Source: Rubrivivax sp. SCN 71-131 | GTDB lineage: Bacteria; Pseudomonadota; Gammaproteobacteria; Burkholderiales; Burkholderiaceae_C | Direction: 5' to 3' | Assembly (NCBI GenBank): GCA_001724995.1 | Contig: MEFD01000012.1 | Span: 124,001 to 188,000, forward strand | DNA length: 64,000 nucleotides | Shown: positions 52,183-62,053 of the stretch, in pieces | Numbering within the stretch: the stretch's first letter is position 1 | Layout: each line of letters opens with the position of its first letter | Translations under genes and position numbers: made by a program | The notes under the pieces: model-generated | The model's database searches: none | Told to the model about the DNA's origin: nothing | What the model saw: only the letters and a program-made list of their open reading frames with translations

Positions 52183-52849
52183 ACAGACCGATCACCAGCG
52201 CGCACAGGCCGAACCACTGCAGCGCATATCCATAGTTCCTGTGCACGTCGGAGGCGATCCGCGGCCATTGGCGCAGCAGGCCGTCGTCGTCGCCTTCGTC
52301 CTGCACGATCACCAGCGGCAGCAGCCGCCGCTGCGTCTCGCGCGCGAACGACGCGACGTCCAGATTCTGCCGGATGGCCCCGAAACCTGCCCCGCCCAGC
52401 TCGTACAGCCTCCCGAAGTCGGGGGCGATGTGACCGACCACGCGCAACCGCGTCTGGACGGTCTCGTAGGCGGCGATGCGCGTGCGCTCCTGGGCATGGC
52501 GCGGCAGCCAGCCGCGTTGCACCAGCACCGCACGGCCGTCGTCCAGCAGCAGCGGCGTGACGACGTAGAAGCCCGGGCGCCCGTTCATCGGCCGGTTCTC
52601 CAGGTAGACCGTCTCGGCGGGCAGCCAGCGGCCCTCGACGATGGCACGCCGCTGCCACGTCGCGGCCTCGGGCTGCGCGCCGGCCCCGAGGGCCTCGAGC
52701 AACAGCGGCGGCAGATGCGCGCGCGCCTGGCGCAGTTCCTCGAGCGCGGTCTTCTGTGCCGCGCGCTGGAGCTGCCAGACGCCGAGGCTGGCCGTGAGCA
52801 GCGCCAGCAGCAGCACCGCCAGGCGCAGCAGGGGTTCGCGCCAGGTCAT
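52136..52849 (-). CDS. SURF1 family oxidase assembly protein
   Basis: A 237-residue protein with helices at both ends (LLRLAVLLLALLTASLGVWQL and YGYALQWFGLCALVIGLYVW, each given in part) and the SURF1 blocks GRWLPAETVYLENRPMNGR, PGFYVVTPLLL, VLVQRGWLP and NYGYALQWF. SURF1 assists heme insertion into subunit I. It overlaps the Sco-like gene and is separated from ctaE by the oppositely oriented DUF2909 gene. Confidence 0.92.
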   Translation of the reverse strand: MTWREPLLRLAVLLLALLTASLGVWQLQRAAQKTALEELRQARAHLPPLLLEALGAGAQPEAATWQRRAIVEGRWLPAETVYLENRPMNGRPGFYVVTPLLLDDGRAVLVQRGWLPRHAQERTRIAAYETVQTRLRVVGHIAPDFGRLYELGGAGFGAIRQNLDVASFARETQRRLLPLVIVQDEGDDDGLLRQWPRIASDVHRNYGYALQWFGLCALVIGLYVWFRIIQPRRRAGR

Positions 52850-52896
52850 CTCAGGCGCGGGCCTGCGTGCGCAAGACGATGCAGTACGCTTGCCGC

Positions 52897-53118
52897 ATGA
52901 AGATCGTCATCGTCCTGATGCTCGCGCTGGTGGTCGCCGCGCTCGCCTTCGCCGGGGTCTTCATGCTGCGCAGGCGGCCGGACGGGGCGGACGGCGAGCG
53001 CCGGATGGCGCGCGCCCTGGCCGTGCGTGTGGGCTTGTCGGCGGCAGTCTTCCTGCTCGTGCTGCTGGCCTGGGGGATGGGCTGGATCACGCCCACCGGG
53101 CTGCCCGGCGGCGGCTGA
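52897..53118 (+). CDS. Twin-transmembrane DUF2909 protein
   Basis: A 73-residue protein with two membrane helices (MKIVIVLMLALVVAALAFAG and VGLSAAVFLLVLLAWGMGW) joined by a basic loop (RRRPDGADGERRM). This matches the DUF2909 twin-helix proteins found within betaproteobacterial oxidase clusters. It is the only plus-strand gene inside the minus-strand operon, which is the known arrangement in the group as far as I recall. Function unknown. Confidence 0.82.
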   Translation: MKIVIVLMLALVVAALAFAGVFMLRRRPDGADGERRMARALAVRVGLSAAVFLLVLLAWGMGWITPTGLPGGG

Positions 53119-53176
53119 GGACGCACGACCGCCGCCGGCGCGCGGCGGCCGCAGGGATGCAGCGATCGTCGCGGGC

Positions 53177-54061
53177 TCAGAGCCAGTAGACGAGCATGTA
53201 GAGGCCAAGCCACACGACGTCGACGAAGTGCCAGTACCAAGCCGCGCCCTCGAAGCCGAAGTGGCGCTTGGGCGTGAAGTGCCCCTTCATCAGCCGCAGC
53301 GTGACGAACAGCAGCATCAACATGCCCACGAAGACGTGGAAGCCGTGAAAGCCGGTGAGCATGAAGAAGGTCGAGCCGAAGATCCCCGAGCTGAGCTTGA
53401 GGTTGAGGTCGTTGTAGGCGTGGACGTACTCGTAGGCCTGCACGCAGAGGAAGGTCGCGCCCAGCAGCACGGTCACCCACATCCAGAAGATCGTCCTGGT
53501 GCGGCGGTTGTCGATCAGCGCATGGTGGGCGATGGTGAGGGTGACGCCCGAGGTCAGCAGCAGCGCGGTGTTGATCGTCGGCAGCCAGAACGGACCCATC
53601 GTGGCGAAGGGTTCGACGGTGTTCGCCGGCGAGGCCGTGACACCGCCCCCGGCGCTGGGCCAGACAGCCTTGAAGTCGGGCCACAGCAGTTGGTGGTCGA
53701 TGTTGCCCAGCATCGGCAGCGTGTGCACGCGGGCGTAGTAGAGCGCGCCGAAGAAGGAGGCGAAGAACATCACCTCCGAGAAGATGAACCAGCTCATGCT
53801 CCAGCGGAAGGAGAGGTCGATGCGCTCGGAGTAGAGCCCGCCCTCGCTCTCGCGGATGGCCTGGGCAAACCACTGGTAGAGCACGACGAGCCAACCCGCC
53901 AGGCCGACGAAGAACAGCCAGCGGCCCCAGCCGTAGTCGTTGAACCAGGCGCTCGTGCCGACGATCATCAGCAGCAGGCCGAAGGCCGACTGCACCGGGA
54001 ATCGCGACGGCGACGGGACGAAGTAGTAGGGCGCGCGGCCCGCGTTCGTTGCGGCTGACAT
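53177..54061 (-). CDS. ctaE: Cytochrome c oxidase subunit III
   Basis: A 294-residue protein with seven membrane helices and the subunit III blocks RWSMSWFIFSEVMFFASFFG, NTALLLTSGVTLTIAHHALI, STFFMLTGFHGFHVFVG and the ending WHFVDVVWLGLYMLVYWL. It stabilises the oxidase core and its proton uptake. The ATG at 54061 has a GGAGAA ribosome binding site upstream; the longer frame is rejected. Confidence 0.95.
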   Translation of the reverse strand: MSAATNAGRAPYYFVPSPSRFPVQSAFGLLLMIVGTSAWFNDYGWGRWLFFVGLAGWLVVLYQWFAQAIRESEGGLYSERIDLSFRWSMSWFIFSEVMFFASFFGALYYARVHTLPMLGNIDHQLLWPDFKAVWPSAGGGVTASPANTVEPFATMGPFWLPTINTALLLTSGVTLTIAHHALIDNRRTRTIFWMWVTVLLGATFLCVQAYEYVHAYNDLNLKLSSGIFGSTFFMLTGFHGFHVFVGMLMLLFVTLRLMKGHFTPKRHFGFEGAAWYWHFVDVVWLGLYMLVYWL

Positions 54062-54125
54062 CGGAACAGTTCTCCTGGGTCGGTTCGAGTGATTGCGCTT
54101 GGGATGAAATGCCCGGGGCCGGCCC

Positions 54126-54359
54126 TCAACCGGCGACGCCGCTGCCCACCACCCAGCGCACCAGCAGCAGCAGGGCACCGACGAAGACGAGCGCGGCCAC
54201 CAGGCCCGCGGCGATGACCTGCAGCGGACTCAGGCGCTGCACGTCCTGCTCGTAGGCCGCACGGCCGCGGATGCCGCAGAACGACCACACCACGGCGCGC
54301 AAGGCCTCCAGCGTCGTCGCCCTGCGCGGCGGCGGCGGCCCGAGCGGCGGCGGGCTCAC
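54126..54359 (-). CDS. DUF2970 membrane protein
   Basis: A 77-residue protein starting at GTG that overlaps the ctaG stop (GTGA). It has a conserved front half (LEALRAVVWSFCGIRGRAAY) and one membrane helix (VIAAGLVAALVFVGALLLLV). This matches DUF2970, a small protein placed between ctaG and ctaE in Burkholderiales. Probably an oxidase accessory subunit or assembly aid; function unproven. Confidence 0.82.
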   Translation of the reverse strand: MSPPPLGPPPPRRATTLEALRAVVWSFCGIRGRAAYEQDVQRLSPLQVIAAGLVAALVFVGALLLLVRWVVGSGVAG

Positions 54360-54988
54360 GCCTTGCCTCCGCTTGCCGCCCGCGCGGCGGTGCCTTCGAG
54401 CTGGCCGGCGGGCGCGGGCGGAACCTTGCCGCCGACCTCGAAGAAGGTGTAGGAGAGGGTGATCGTCGTCACGTCCCTGGGCAGGCGGGGATCGATGACG
54501 AAGACCACCGGCCACTGCCTGCTTTCGCCCGGCGCCAGCGTGTACTCGCTGAAGCAGAAGCACTCGAGCTTGTTGAAGTGCGCCTGCGCCTGTCGCGGTG
54601 CGTAGCTCGGAATCGCCTGCGCCGACATGGTGCGGTTCTGCACGTTCCTGAACTCGTACATCACCGTCGTCATCCGGCCCGGGTGCACCTGCAGCGAGCG
54701 CTGCGCCGGCCTGAAGTCCCAGGGTCCGCGCGCGTTGGCGTCGAACTCGACGGTGATCGTGCGCGTGGTGTCGACCTGGGTGTTGCGGGTGGACGCACCC
54801 AAGCCCAGCCACGACTGCGTGCGCTGCTCGGCGATCGACAGCACGTTGATGCCCAGCGCCTGGCAGATCGCGCGGTACATCGGCACCAGCGCATAGCCGA
54901 AGGCGAACATCAGCCCGACGATCACCAGCAGCTTGCCCAGCAGGCGCCGGTTGGGCATCGCGCGAAGGGACGGCAACATGGCTGGCAT
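54356..54988 (-). CDS. ctaG: Cytochrome c oxidase assembly protein CtaG (Cox11)
   Basis: A 210-residue protein with one N-terminal helix (LLGKLLVIVGLMFAFGYALV) and a periplasmic immunoglobulin-like domain with the copper-binding CFCF motif in NKLECFCFSEYTLAPGE and the VFVIDPRLP block. It delivers copper to the CuB site of subunit I. Start at the ATG 54988; 54979 is also possible. The C-terminus is extended by a short Ala/Gly tail that overlaps the DUF2970 start. Confidence 0.93.
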   Translation of the reverse strand: MPAMLPSLRAMPNRRLLGKLLVIVGLMFAFGYALVPMYRAICQALGINVLSIAEQRTQSWLGLGASTRNTQVDTTRTITVEFDANARGPWDFRPAQRSLQVHPGRMTTVMYEFRNVQNRTMSAQAIPSYAPRQAQAHFNKLECFCFSEYTLAPGESRQWPVVFVIDPRLPRDVTTITLSYTFFEVGGKVPPAPAGQLEGTAARAASGGKA

Positions 54989-55005
54989 GAGTTGCTCGCG
55001 CGGCC

Positions 55006-55125
55006 TCAGTACGGCCCCAGCAGCCAGATCTTGGCCACGAAGCCGAGCGCAAAGGCCAGCGCCACGCTGGCCAGCACGAGCGCCAGCCGCAGGTTGGACT
55101 TGCGTCGCCCTGCATGCGGCGCCAT
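55006..55125 (-). CDS. Cytochrome oxidase small assembly protein
   Basis: A 39-residue single-helix protein: basic start (MAPHAGRRKSNLRL), then LALVLASVALAFALGFVAKI and WLLGPY. Small proteins of this type occur between ctaD and ctaG in Burkholderiales. It is 29 nt from ctaD and 17 nt from ctaG on the same strand. It is short, and the case rests on position, hydrophobic pattern and family resemblance. Confidence 0.75.
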   Translation of the reverse strand: MAPHAGRRKSNLRLALVLASVALAFALGFVAKIWLLGPY

Positions 55126-55154
55126 GGCTCGGCCTTGCTGCACGGCGCGCGGCC

Positions 55155-56774
55155 TCACGCAACCACGCGCGATGCGGTCGCGTCGAGCTTGGGCGGCGTC
55201 TCGAAGGTGTGCCAGGGCGCGGGCGAAGGCACCTCCCACTCCAGGCCTTCGGCACCTTCCCAGGGGCGCTGCGGCGCGGGCTCGCCCTGGCCGCGCATCA
55301 TCGGCAGCACGACGAAGAAGAAGAAGTAGACCTGCATCAGACCGAAGCCCAGCGCACCGACCGAGACGATGGCGTTGAAGTCGGCGAACTGCATCGGGTA
55401 GTCGGCATAGCGGCGCGGCATGCCCGCCAGGCCGAGAAAGTGCATCGGGAAGAAGGTGATGTTGAAGGTGACGATGCTGCCCCAGAAGTGGAACCTGCCG
55501 CGCGCCTCGGAGTACATGACGCCGGTCCACTTCGGGCACCAGTAGTAGACGGCGGCGAACATCGCGAACAGCGAGCCGGCGACGAGCACGTAGTGGAAGT
55601 GGGCGACGATGTAGTAGGTGTCCTGGAGCTGGATGTCGATCGGCGCCATCGCCGGGATCACGCCGGTGAAGCCGCCGATGACGAACACGAAGATGAAGCC
55701 CACCGCCCACAGCATCGGCGTCTCGAAGCTGAGCGAGCCGCGCCACATCGTGGCCACCCAGTTGAAGACCTTCACGCCCGTGGGCACGGCGATCAGCATG
55801 GTCGCGTACATGAAGAAGAGCTGCCCCGTCACCGGCATGCCGGTGGTGAACATGTGGTGCGCCCAGACGATCATCGACAGGATCGCGATCGAGGCCGTGG
55901 CGTAGACCATCGAGGTGTAGCCGAAGAGCCGCTTGCGCGAGAACGCCGGCACGATCTGGCTGATCATGCCGAAGGCCGGCAGGATCATGATGTAGACCTC
56001 GGGGTGGCCGAAGAACCAGAAGATGTGCTGGTACATCACCGGGTCGCCGCCGCCGGCCGGGTTGAAGAAGCTGGTGCCGAAGTGGCGGTCGGTGAGCGTC
56101 ATCGTGATCGCGCCGGCCAGCACCGGGATGACGGCGATCAGCAGGTAGGCGGTGATCAGCCAGGTCCAGGCGAACATCGGCATCTTCATGAGCGTCATGC
56201 CCGGCGCGCGCATGTTGAGCACGGTGACGATGATGTTGATCGCGCCCATGATCGAGCTGGCGCCGAAGAGGTGCATGGCGAAGATCGTCATGTCCATCGC
56301 CGGGCCCATCTGCAGCGTCAGCGGCGCGTACAGGGTCCAGCCCGCGGCCGTGGCGCCGCCGGGCACGAAGAAGGAGCCCACGAACATGATCGCCGAAGGG
56401 ATGAGCAGCCAGAAGCTGAGGTTGTTCATGCGCGCGAAGGCCATGTCCGACGCGCCGATCTGCAGCGGGATCATCCAGTTCGCGAAGCCCACGAACGCCG
56501 GCATGATGGCCCCGAAGACCATGATCAGGCCGTGCATGGTCGTGAACTGGTTGAACAGCTCCGGGTTCACGAACTGCAGCCCGGGCCGGAACAGCTCGGC
56601 GCGGATGCCCAGCGCCAGCAGGCCGCCGATCATCAGCATGGTGAAGCTGAAGAGCAGGTACAGCGTGCCGATGTCCTTGTGGTTGGTGGCGAAGAGCCAG
56701 CGCCGCCAGCCCTGCGGCTGCGCGTGATCGTGCTCGTGCGCGTGACCGCCGTGGTGGTCGAGAACAGCACTCAT
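55155..56774 (-). CDS. ctaD: Cytochrome c oxidase subunit I
   Basis: The 539-residue heme-copper oxidase subunit I has twelve membrane helices. Heme and CuB ligands are visible: His in [14 protein letters not shown] (low-spin heme), [17 protein letters not shown] (CuB His, cross-linked Tyr, proton Glu), [12 protein letters not shown] (two CuB His) and [15 protein letters not shown] (both heme irons). GHPEVYI marks the A1 class. The His-rich start ([13 protein letters not shown]) may bind metal. The start at 56774 is set by the family N-terminus. Confidence 0.97.
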   Translation of the reverse strand: MSAVLDHHGGHAHEHDHAQPQGWRRWLFATNHKDIGTLYLLFSFTMLMIGGLLALGIRAELFRPGLQFVNPELFNQFTTMHGLIMVFGAIMPAFVGFANWMIPLQIGASDMAFARMNNLSFWLLIPSAIMFVGSFFVPGGATAAGWTLYAPLTLQMGPAMDMTIFAMHLFGASSIMGAINIIVTVLNMRAPGMTLMKMPMFAWTWLITAYLLIAVIPVLAGAITMTLTDRHFGTSFFNPAGGGDPVMYQHIFWFFGHPEVYIMILPAFGMISQIVPAFSRKRLFGYTSMVYATASIAILSMIVWAHHMFTTGMPVTGQLFFMYATMLIAVPTGVKVFNWVATMWRGSLSFETPMLWAVGFIFVFVIGGFTGVIPAMAPIDIQLQDTYYIVAHFHYVLVAGSLFAMFAAVYYWCPKWTGVMYSEARGRFHFWGSIVTFNITFFPMHFLGLAGMPRRYADYPMQFADFNAIVSVGALGFGLMQVYFFFFVVLPMMRGQGEPAPQRPWEGAEGLEWEVPSPAPWHTFETPPKLDATASRVVA

Positions 56775-56799
56775 GTCGGGTTCCTTCGCAACGAGGGTG

Positions 56800-57978
56800 T
56801 CACTTGCCGCGGGCCGCGAGCAGGTCGGCCGGCTGCACGCTCTGGCCGGTCTTGTTGCTCCAGGCGTTCTTGGTGTAGGTGATGACGGCAGCCAGCTCGG
56901 TGTCGCTGAGCTGCTTCCACGAGGGCATGGCCCCGGCGGCGGCGCCGTTGAGCACCACGGCCATCTGGAGGCTCTTGTCGTCGTTGCGCACGATGGCCGA
57001 GCCGTCCAGCGGCTTGATCGGGCCCGCGCCCTTGCCGTCGGGGCGGTGGCAGACGGCACAGTTGGCGGCGTAGACCTTCTCGCCGCGCGCCATCAAGGCC
57101 TCCAGCTCCCACACCTTGCCCGGGTCGTCGGCGGCGGCGGCGATCTTCTTCATCTCGCCGTCGACCCAGCGGGCATAGTCCTCCTGGCTCAGGACCTTGA
57201 CGTGGATCGGCATGTAGGCGTGCTCCTTGCCGCAGAGCTCGGCGCACTGGCCGTAGAAGTCGCCGGTGCGCTCGGCGCGGAACCAGGTGTCGCGCACGAA
57301 GCCGGGAATGGCGTCCTGCTTGACGCCGAAGGCCGGCACCATCCAGGCGTGGATGACGTCGTTGGCCGTGGTCACGATGCGGATCTTCCTGTCCACCGGC
57401 ACCACCAGCGGGTTGTCGACCTTGAGCAGGTAGTCGTCGCCCTCGGGCGTGCCGGCGTCGGACATCGCCCGGTGCGCGGGGTCCAGCGTGGAGAGGAACT
57501 GGATGCCCTGGCCCTCGCCGCTCAGGTAGTCGTAGCCCCACTTCCACTGGTAGCCGGTGGCCTTGATCGTGATGTCGGCGTTGGAGGTGTCCTTCTGCGC
57601 CACCACCGCGCGCGTGGCCATCGCGCCGAGCGCGACGACGATGACGAAGGGCGCCAGCGTCCAGAGGATCTCGACCGTCACGCTCTCGTGGAAGTTCGCG
57701 GCCTTGTAGCCGAGCGACTTGCGATGCTTGAGGATCGAATAGAACATCACCGCGAACACGCCGATGAAGATCACCAGGCAGACCCACATCACGAAGTTGT
57801 GCAGGTCGTAGAGGTGCAGGCTCATCGCCGTCGCGCCCGGCGTCAGGTTGAGCTGGTTGACTCCCGGTCCGCCCGGGAGATCGTTGACCCTGGCCATCGC
57901 CCAGGGCGCGGCCAGGGTCGAACCCAGCACCGCCGCGCTTGCGGCGAGGCGCGACTGCAGGCTGCTCTTCGTCTTCAT
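56800..57978 (-). CDS. coxB: Cytochrome c oxidase subunit II fused to cytochrome c (caa3 type)
   Basis: The 392-residue precursor has a signal peptide, two membrane helices, a cupredoxin domain with all CuA ligands (HAWMVPAF His; [12 protein letters not shown] with two Cys, Glu and His) and, from about residue 295, a fused cytochrome c domain with CAVCH heme attachment and a distal Met (GAMPSWKQL). This makes the complex a caa3-type oxidase. It is the first gene of the operon. The ATG at 57978 precedes the signal peptide; the longer frame is rejected. Confidence 0.95.
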   Translation of the reverse strand: MKTKSSLQSRLAASAAVLGSTLAAPWAMARVNDLPGGPGVNQLNLTPGATAMSLHLYDLHNFVMWVCLVIFIGVFAVMFYSILKHRKSLGYKAANFHESVTVEILWTLAPFVIVVALGAMATRAVVAQKDTSNADITIKATGYQWKWGYDYLSGEGQGIQFLSTLDPAHRAMSDAGTPEGDDYLLKVDNPLVVPVDRKIRIVTTANDVIHAWMVPAFGVKQDAIPGFVRDTWFRAERTGDFYGQCAELCGKEHAYMPIHVKVLSQEDYARWVDGEMKKIAAAADDPGKVWELEALMARGEKVYAANCAVCHRPDGKGAGPIKPLDGSAIVRNDDKSLQMAVVLNGAAAGAMPSWKQLSDTELAAVITYTKNAWSNKTGQSVQPADLLAARGK

Positions 57979-58368
57979 CGTCACGTCGGCTCCACTTCGA
58001 TTCGTGTCCGCTCGCATGCACGCACCGACCCCGCCCCGGCCTGGACCCCCGCCCTCACCCTTGCCGCCTGGCCTCTCCCGGGAGGCGATCAGCGGCTTGG
58101 AGCCCCGGAAACGGGGCAAGGCGACAGGATTCACGGTTCAGGGTTTCGAATGCAAGGAGGATTGGACGCTTGGAGCCGGCATTCACGAAATATCTGAGCC
58201 AGCTCAAATCACGAAAATTCTAGCTCGACTAAACAATGCCTCGATTGGGCGTTTGCCTGGGATAGTGTTTTGCCTAATGGCCAGGACGCCGGCCGTGCAG
58301 GCGTGGGCGACCCCTGCCTGCCACCCACGACGCCCGCGCAGCCCAGGGCCGGGCGCGGGCAAGCCCGC
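57979..58368. other. 390-nt intergenic region with the presumed oxidase operon promoter
   Basis: No credible gene is present. The segment 58130-58280 is clearly richer in A and T than the surroundings and holds, on the minus strand, a TAGAAT hexamer (58223-58218) and several ATTTTC/ATATTT tracts, so the coxB promoter probably lies here, but I find no convincing -35/-10 pair. Near 58355-58368 a short GCGGGC/GCCCGC repeat follows the end of the methyltransferase gene. I see no RNA gene. Confidence 0.4.
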
Positions 58369-59241
58369 TCATGGCAGGTCCGGTTTGCGCTTGCTGAGCT
58401 GCACCGGCGCCCGCGGCGCGGCCTTGAAGGCGTGGCCGTAGACGAGCTCGAAACTCAGGCACGGCCGTCCGTCCCGCGCCGTCGCGGCCAGCGCCTGCAG
58501 CAGTTGCTCGCGCCAGTGCGGTGTGCGCAGACCCTGATGGCGGCGGGGTGAGAGATTCGCGCCGAGGGCGCGCAGCTCGGCCAGCATCGCACCCACGTCC
58601 GACCAGGTGAGCGTGACCATTTCCTGGTCCATCACCGGGTCGGCAAGACCGGCGACGAGCAGCATGTCGCCGAGGTCGTGCATGTCGACGAAGGCCTGTG
58701 CCGGCTCGCCCCAGCCCTGCGCGCGGTAGATCGCGCGCAGTTCGGGCAGCGACCCCGGTCCCAGCGTGGTGAACATCAGGAAGCCCTCCACCGCCAGCGC
58801 CTCGCGCCAGCGGGCCAGCAGCGCGCGCGGGTCGGCGCAGGCCTGCAACAGCATGTTCGACCACACGAGCTGCGCGGACTCGGGGCCGACCTCGGCTTCG
58901 GTGACCACCGCGGCGTCGCCCCTGCGCACCGGCCAGGGCCAGCGTCGCTGCGCGCGGCCGCTGGCGCCGCGGGCGGGCGCGCCTTCGATGGCGACCGTCT
59001 GCCGCCGCGCCTTCGGATAGGCAGCCCGCAGCAAGTCTCCGCTGCCCCCCAGCGGCCCGCTCCAGTCGAGCAGCAGCTGGGGCTTGCGGCGCATCAGCAC
59101 CAGGCGTCCGGCCATGCGTCGCGCCGCCTCCGCGTGCAGCCAGGGCACAGTCGCCGCAGCGCAAAGCCGTGCCGCCGTGCGCGCCAGGGCAACCCCGTCG
59201 AGCTCGGTGCCGTGCCTTGCGTCGCGCTGCCCGGGCTGCAT
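58369..59241 (-). CDS. BioC-like SAM-dependent methyltransferase
   Basis: A 290-residue protein resembling BioC (malonyl-ACP methyltransferase of biotin synthesis): LLLDWSGPLGGSGDLLRAAY replaces a clean motif I, followed by AQLVWSNMLLQACADPRALL, GFLMFTTLGPGSLPELRAIY, FVDMHDLGDMLLVAGLADPV and LSFELVYGHAFKA. The block order WSN, FTTLGPG, DMHDLGD is typical of BioC. The weak motif I and lack of bio genes nearby leave the substrate uncertain. It is divergent from comF, 21 nt apart. Confidence 0.75.
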   Translation of the reverse strand: MQPGQRDARHGTELDGVALARTAARLCAAATVPWLHAEAARRMAGRLVLMRRKPQLLLDWSGPLGGSGDLLRAAYPKARRQTVAIEGAPARGASGRAQRRWPWPVRRGDAAVVTEAEVGPESAQLVWSNMLLQACADPRALLARWREALAVEGFLMFTTLGPGSLPELRAIYRAQGWGEPAQAFVDMHDLGDMLLVAGLADPVMDQEMVTLTWSDVGAMLAELRALGANLSPRRHQGLRTPHWREQLLQALAATARDGRPCLSFELVYGHAFKAAPRAPVQLSKRKPDLP

Positions 59242-59262
59242 GCGCGGCAGTATATTGAGCCG

Positions 59263-59994
59263 ATGCAGGGGGTCGGACACGAGGGGCTTGCAAGTCGATG
59301 GCGCGCGGGGCTGCCCGGCGCCTGCGAGGTCTGCGGCAGCTGGAGCCGCGGCGGGCTCTGCGGCGCCTGCGGCGAGCACTTCGCGTCGCGCGGGCATCGT
59401 TGCAGCCGCTGCGCGCTGCCGCTTGCCACAGGCCTCGACGCCTGCACCGATTGCGTGCGCGAACCGCCGCCTTTCGAACGCTGCCTCTGCGTGGCCGACT
59501 ACGGCTTTCCGTGGCAGGGCCTGATCGCCCGCTTCAAGTACGGCCAGGCCCCCGAACTGGCGGCGCTGCTGGCGGCGGCGCTGCGGGCCAGTGCCGCCCG
59601 CGACGAGGCGCCGCGGCCGCAGGCCTTCGTCGCGCTGCCCTTGTCGCCGCGGCGCCTGGCCGAGCGCGGCTACGACCAGGCCTGGGAACTGGCGCGCCAG
59701 CTCGGGCGGCAGCACGGACTGCCGGCGCACGCGCGGGCACTCGAACGCCGCTTCGACGCGCCGCCGCAGGCGCGCTCCTCGCGCGCGCAGCGCATGCGCA
59801 ACCTGCAGGGCGCGTTCGCCGTGCCGGCGCGCGCGCAGCGGCTGGTCGAGGGGCGGCACCTGGCCCTCGTCGACGACGTCATGACCACCGGCGCCAGCGC
59901 GCGCGAAGCCGCGCGCGCCCTGCGCGCGGCCGGCGCCGGCCGCGTCGACCTGTGGGTCGTCGCGCGTACCCCGGCACCGCACGAGCACGGCTAG
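59263..59994 (+). CDS. comF: ComF family protein
   Basis: A 243-residue protein with an N-terminal zinc-ribbon (CEVCGSW, CGACGEHF, CSRCALPL, CTDCV) and a phosphoribosyltransferase-like domain: LIARFKYGQAPELAALL, ALPLSPRRLAERGYDQAWEL, RSSRAQRMRNLQGAF and the PRPP loop LVDDVMTTGASAREA. ComF/GntX proteins support natural DNA uptake or nucleotide recycling. The ATG at 59263 fits the family N-terminus. The trmL gene follows after eight nt. Confidence 0.9.
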   Translation: MQGVGHEGLASRWRAGLPGACEVCGSWSRGGLCGACGEHFASRGHRCSRCALPLATGLDACTDCVREPPPFERCLCVADYGFPWQGLIARFKYGQAPELAALLAAALRASAARDEAPRPQAFVALPLSPRRLAERGYDQAWELARQLGRQHGLPAHARALERRFDAPPQARSSRAQRMRNLQGAFAVPARAQRLVEGRHLALVDDVMTTGASAREAARALRAAGAGRVDLWVVARTPAPHEHG

Positions 59995-60002
59995 GCGCCG
60001 GC

Positions 60003-60473
60003 ATGTTCCGCATCGTGCTCGTGCAGCCGGAGATCCCCCCCAACACCGGCAACGTCATCCGCCTGGCGGCCAACACCGGCTGCGAGCTGCACCTGGTGGA
60101 GCCGCTGGGCTTCACGATGGACGACCGGCTGCTGCGCCGCGCCGGGCTCGATTACCACGAGTACGCGCCGGTGCATCGGCATGCGAGCTGGGCGCGCTGG
60201 CTGGCCGATGCGGCGCCCGATGCCGCACGCTGCTTCGCCTTCACCACGCAGGGCGCGCGCGCGCACCACGAGATCCGCTGGCAGCGCGGCGACTGGCTGA
60301 TCTTCGGCAGCGAGAGCGCCGGGCTGCCGGCCGCGCTGCGCGAGACCTTTGCCGCCGGACAACGCGTTCGTCTGCCGATGCGCCCGCAACAGCGCAGCCT
60401 CAACCTGAGCAACGCGGTGGCGGTGGCGGTGTTCGAGGCCTGGCGCCAGAACGGCTTCGCCGGTGCGGCGTGA
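60003..60473 (+). CDS. trmL: tRNA (cytidine(34)-2'-O)-methyltransferase TrmL
   Basis: A 156-residue SPOUT methyltransferase with the knotted-fold motifs FRIVLVQPEIPPNTGNVIRL (motif 1), WLIFGSESAGLP (motif 2) and RLPMRPQQRSLNLSNAVAVA (motif 3). It 2'-O-methylates the wobble nucleotide of tRNA-Leu. Its stop directly abuts the stop of the convergent gpsA gene with no spacer. Confidence 0.94.
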   Translation: MFRIVLVQPEIPPNTGNVIRLAANTGCELHLVEPLGFTMDDRLLRRAGLDYHEYAPVHRHASWARWLADAAPDAARCFAFTTQGARAHHEIRWQRGDWLIFGSESAGLPAALRETFAAGQRVRLPMRPQQRSLNLSNAVAVAVFEAWRQNGFAGAA

Positions 60474-61475
60474 TCAGCTCTCGGCGCGGCTCTGGCGTGA
60501 CATCAGTCCGGCCATCGCCGCGCGCGGCTGCAGGCGGCCTTCGAGCACCGCGACCACGGCCTGCGTGATCGGCATCTCGACGCCCAGCCGCTGCGCGCGC
60601 TCGGCCGCGGTGCGCGCCGTGTAGGCACCCTCGGCGACGTGCCCGAGCCGGGCGAGCGCCTCGGGCAGCGCCAGGCCCTGGGCCAGCAGCAGCCCGAGCT
60701 GGCGGTTGCGCGAGAGATCGCCGGTGGCGGTGAGCACCAGATCGCCGAGGCCGGAGAGACCCATGAAGGTCTCGGCGCGCGCGCCCAGCGCCAGACCCAG
60801 GCGCGTCATCTCGGCCAGGCCGCGCGTGATCAACGCGGCGCGCGCGTTCAGGCCGGGCGCTCCGGGTTCGCCCGTCGCCGCCAGGCCATCGAGCATGCCG
60901 GTGGCAATGGTGAGCACGTTCTTCAGCGCACCGCCGACCTCGACGCCGACGACATCGGTCGAGGTGTAGACGCGCATCGCCTCGCCGTGCAACGCCTGCG
61001 CGGCCGTCGTCGCCAGTTCAGCGCTCGTGCTGGCGACGACCAGCGCGGTGGGCTGCGCGCGCGCGACCTCGAGCGCGAAACTCGGGCCCGAGAGCACACC
61101 GCTGGGCACCTGCGGCCGCAGGCTGCGCGCGATCTCGTGGCCGAGCAGGCCGCTGCCGGCTTCGAAGCCCTTGCACAGCCACAGCGCCGGCTGCTGCGCG
61201 GGCACGGCCTGCAGCAGCCCGCGCAGGCCGGACATCGGCATCGCCAGCAGCAGCAGCCCGCCGGCGGCATGGGCGCAGGCCGCAGCCAGGTCGGCCTCGA
61301 CGCGCAGCGTCGGCGGCAGCGCGACTTCCGGCAGGTAGCGCGCGTTGCAGCGCGCCTGGGCGATCGCCGCAGCCTGCGCGGCGTCGCGCGCCCAGAGCAC
61401 GGTGTCGTGGCGGGCGGCGAGCGCCGCGGCCATCGCCGTGCCCCAGGCACCGGCACCGAGGACCGCGACTCTCAC
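60474..61475 (-). CDS. gpsA: Glycerol-3-phosphate dehydrogenase [NAD(P)+] GpsA
   Basis: The 333-residue enzyme reduces dihydroxyacetone phosphate to sn-glycerol 3-phosphate for phospholipids. Visible are [18 protein letters not shown] (NAD loop), [32 protein letters not shown], the catalytic Lys block [15 protein letters not shown] and [17 protein letters not shown]. The start is a GTG at 61475. It follows secB by 51 nt; rhodanese-grxC-secB-gpsA is the same order as in E. coli (yibN-grxC-secB-gpsA). Confidence 0.95.
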   Translation of the reverse strand: MRVAVLGAGAWGTAMAAALAARHDTVLWARDAAQAAAIAQARCNARYLPEVALPPTLRVEADLAAACAHAAGGLLLLAMPMSGLRGLLQAVPAQQPALWLCKGFEAGSGLLGHEIARSLRPQVPSGVLSGPSFALEVARAQPTALVVASTSAELATTAAQALHGEAMRVYTSTDVVGVEVGGALKNVLTIATGMLDGLAATGEPGAPGLNARAALITRGLAEMTRLGLALGARAETFMGLSGLGDLVLTATGDLSRNRQLGLLLAQGLALPEALARLGHVAEGAYTARTAAERAQRLGVEMPITQAVVAVLEGRLQPRAAMAGLMSRQSRAES

Positions 61476-61526
61476 GCCGTTGGCCGCCGCAACAGAGCGG
61501 GAAGCGCCGCGCGCCGCCTCACGGCC

Positions 61527-61997
61527 TCAGTTCAGGCCGGTGAGGATGGGCGAGCCGTTGCCCTGCTGCGCCGCCTGTTCCTGCTGCGCCTGGAACATCG
61601 CCTGGAAGTTCACTTCGTTGAGCAGGATCGGCGGGAAGCCCGCACGCGTGCAGACGTCGGAGACGATGGCGCGCAGGTAGGGGTAGATCATCTGCGGGCA
61701 GACGATGCCGACGACGCCCTGCATCTGGTCCTCGGGCAGGTTGCGGATCTCGAAGATGCCGGCCTGCTTGGCCTCGACCAGGAAGAGTGTCTTGTCGGCG
61801 ACCTTGGTCGTCACGGTGGCGGTGACGGTGACCTCGTAGATGCCCTCGGCGATCTGTCCGGCGCCGACGGCGAGCTGGATGTCGACCTGCGGCTGCTGCT
61901 GCTCGAGCAGGATCTGCGGCGAGTTGGGCTGCTCCAGCGACAAGTCCTTGAGGTACATGCGCTGGATGTTGAACACGGGATTCGCTTCGTCGGCCAT
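61527..61997 (-). CDS. secB: Protein-export chaperone SecB
   Basis: A 156-residue tetrameric chaperone that keeps preproteins unfolded for SecA. It has [20 protein letters not shown], the AKQAGIFEI region, [19 protein letters not shown] and [16 protein letters not shown], all typical. The C-terminal tail ([18 protein letters not shown]) is longer and less basic than in E. coli. The ATG at 61997 is the family start. Confidence 0.96.
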   Translation of the reverse strand: MADEANPVFNIQRMYLKDLSLEQPNSPQILLEQQQPQVDIQLAVGAGQIAEGIYEVTVTATVTTKVADKTLFLVEAKQAGIFEIRNLPEDQMQGVVGIVCPQMIYPYLRAIVSDVCTRAGFPPILLNEVNFQAMFQAQQEQAAQQGNGSPILTGLN

Positions 61998-62053
61998 CGG
62001 TCGTCTCTCGGGATGAAGAAGCCCGCCAGGGGAGGCGGCGGGCAAGCGCACGA

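Noticed and set aside
54933-56882. A plus-strand open frame of 649 codons, very rich in His, Asp and Glu.
   Set aside because: It is the reverse reading of ctaD and ctaG; the composition arises from complementary codons and no start or ribosome site supports it.
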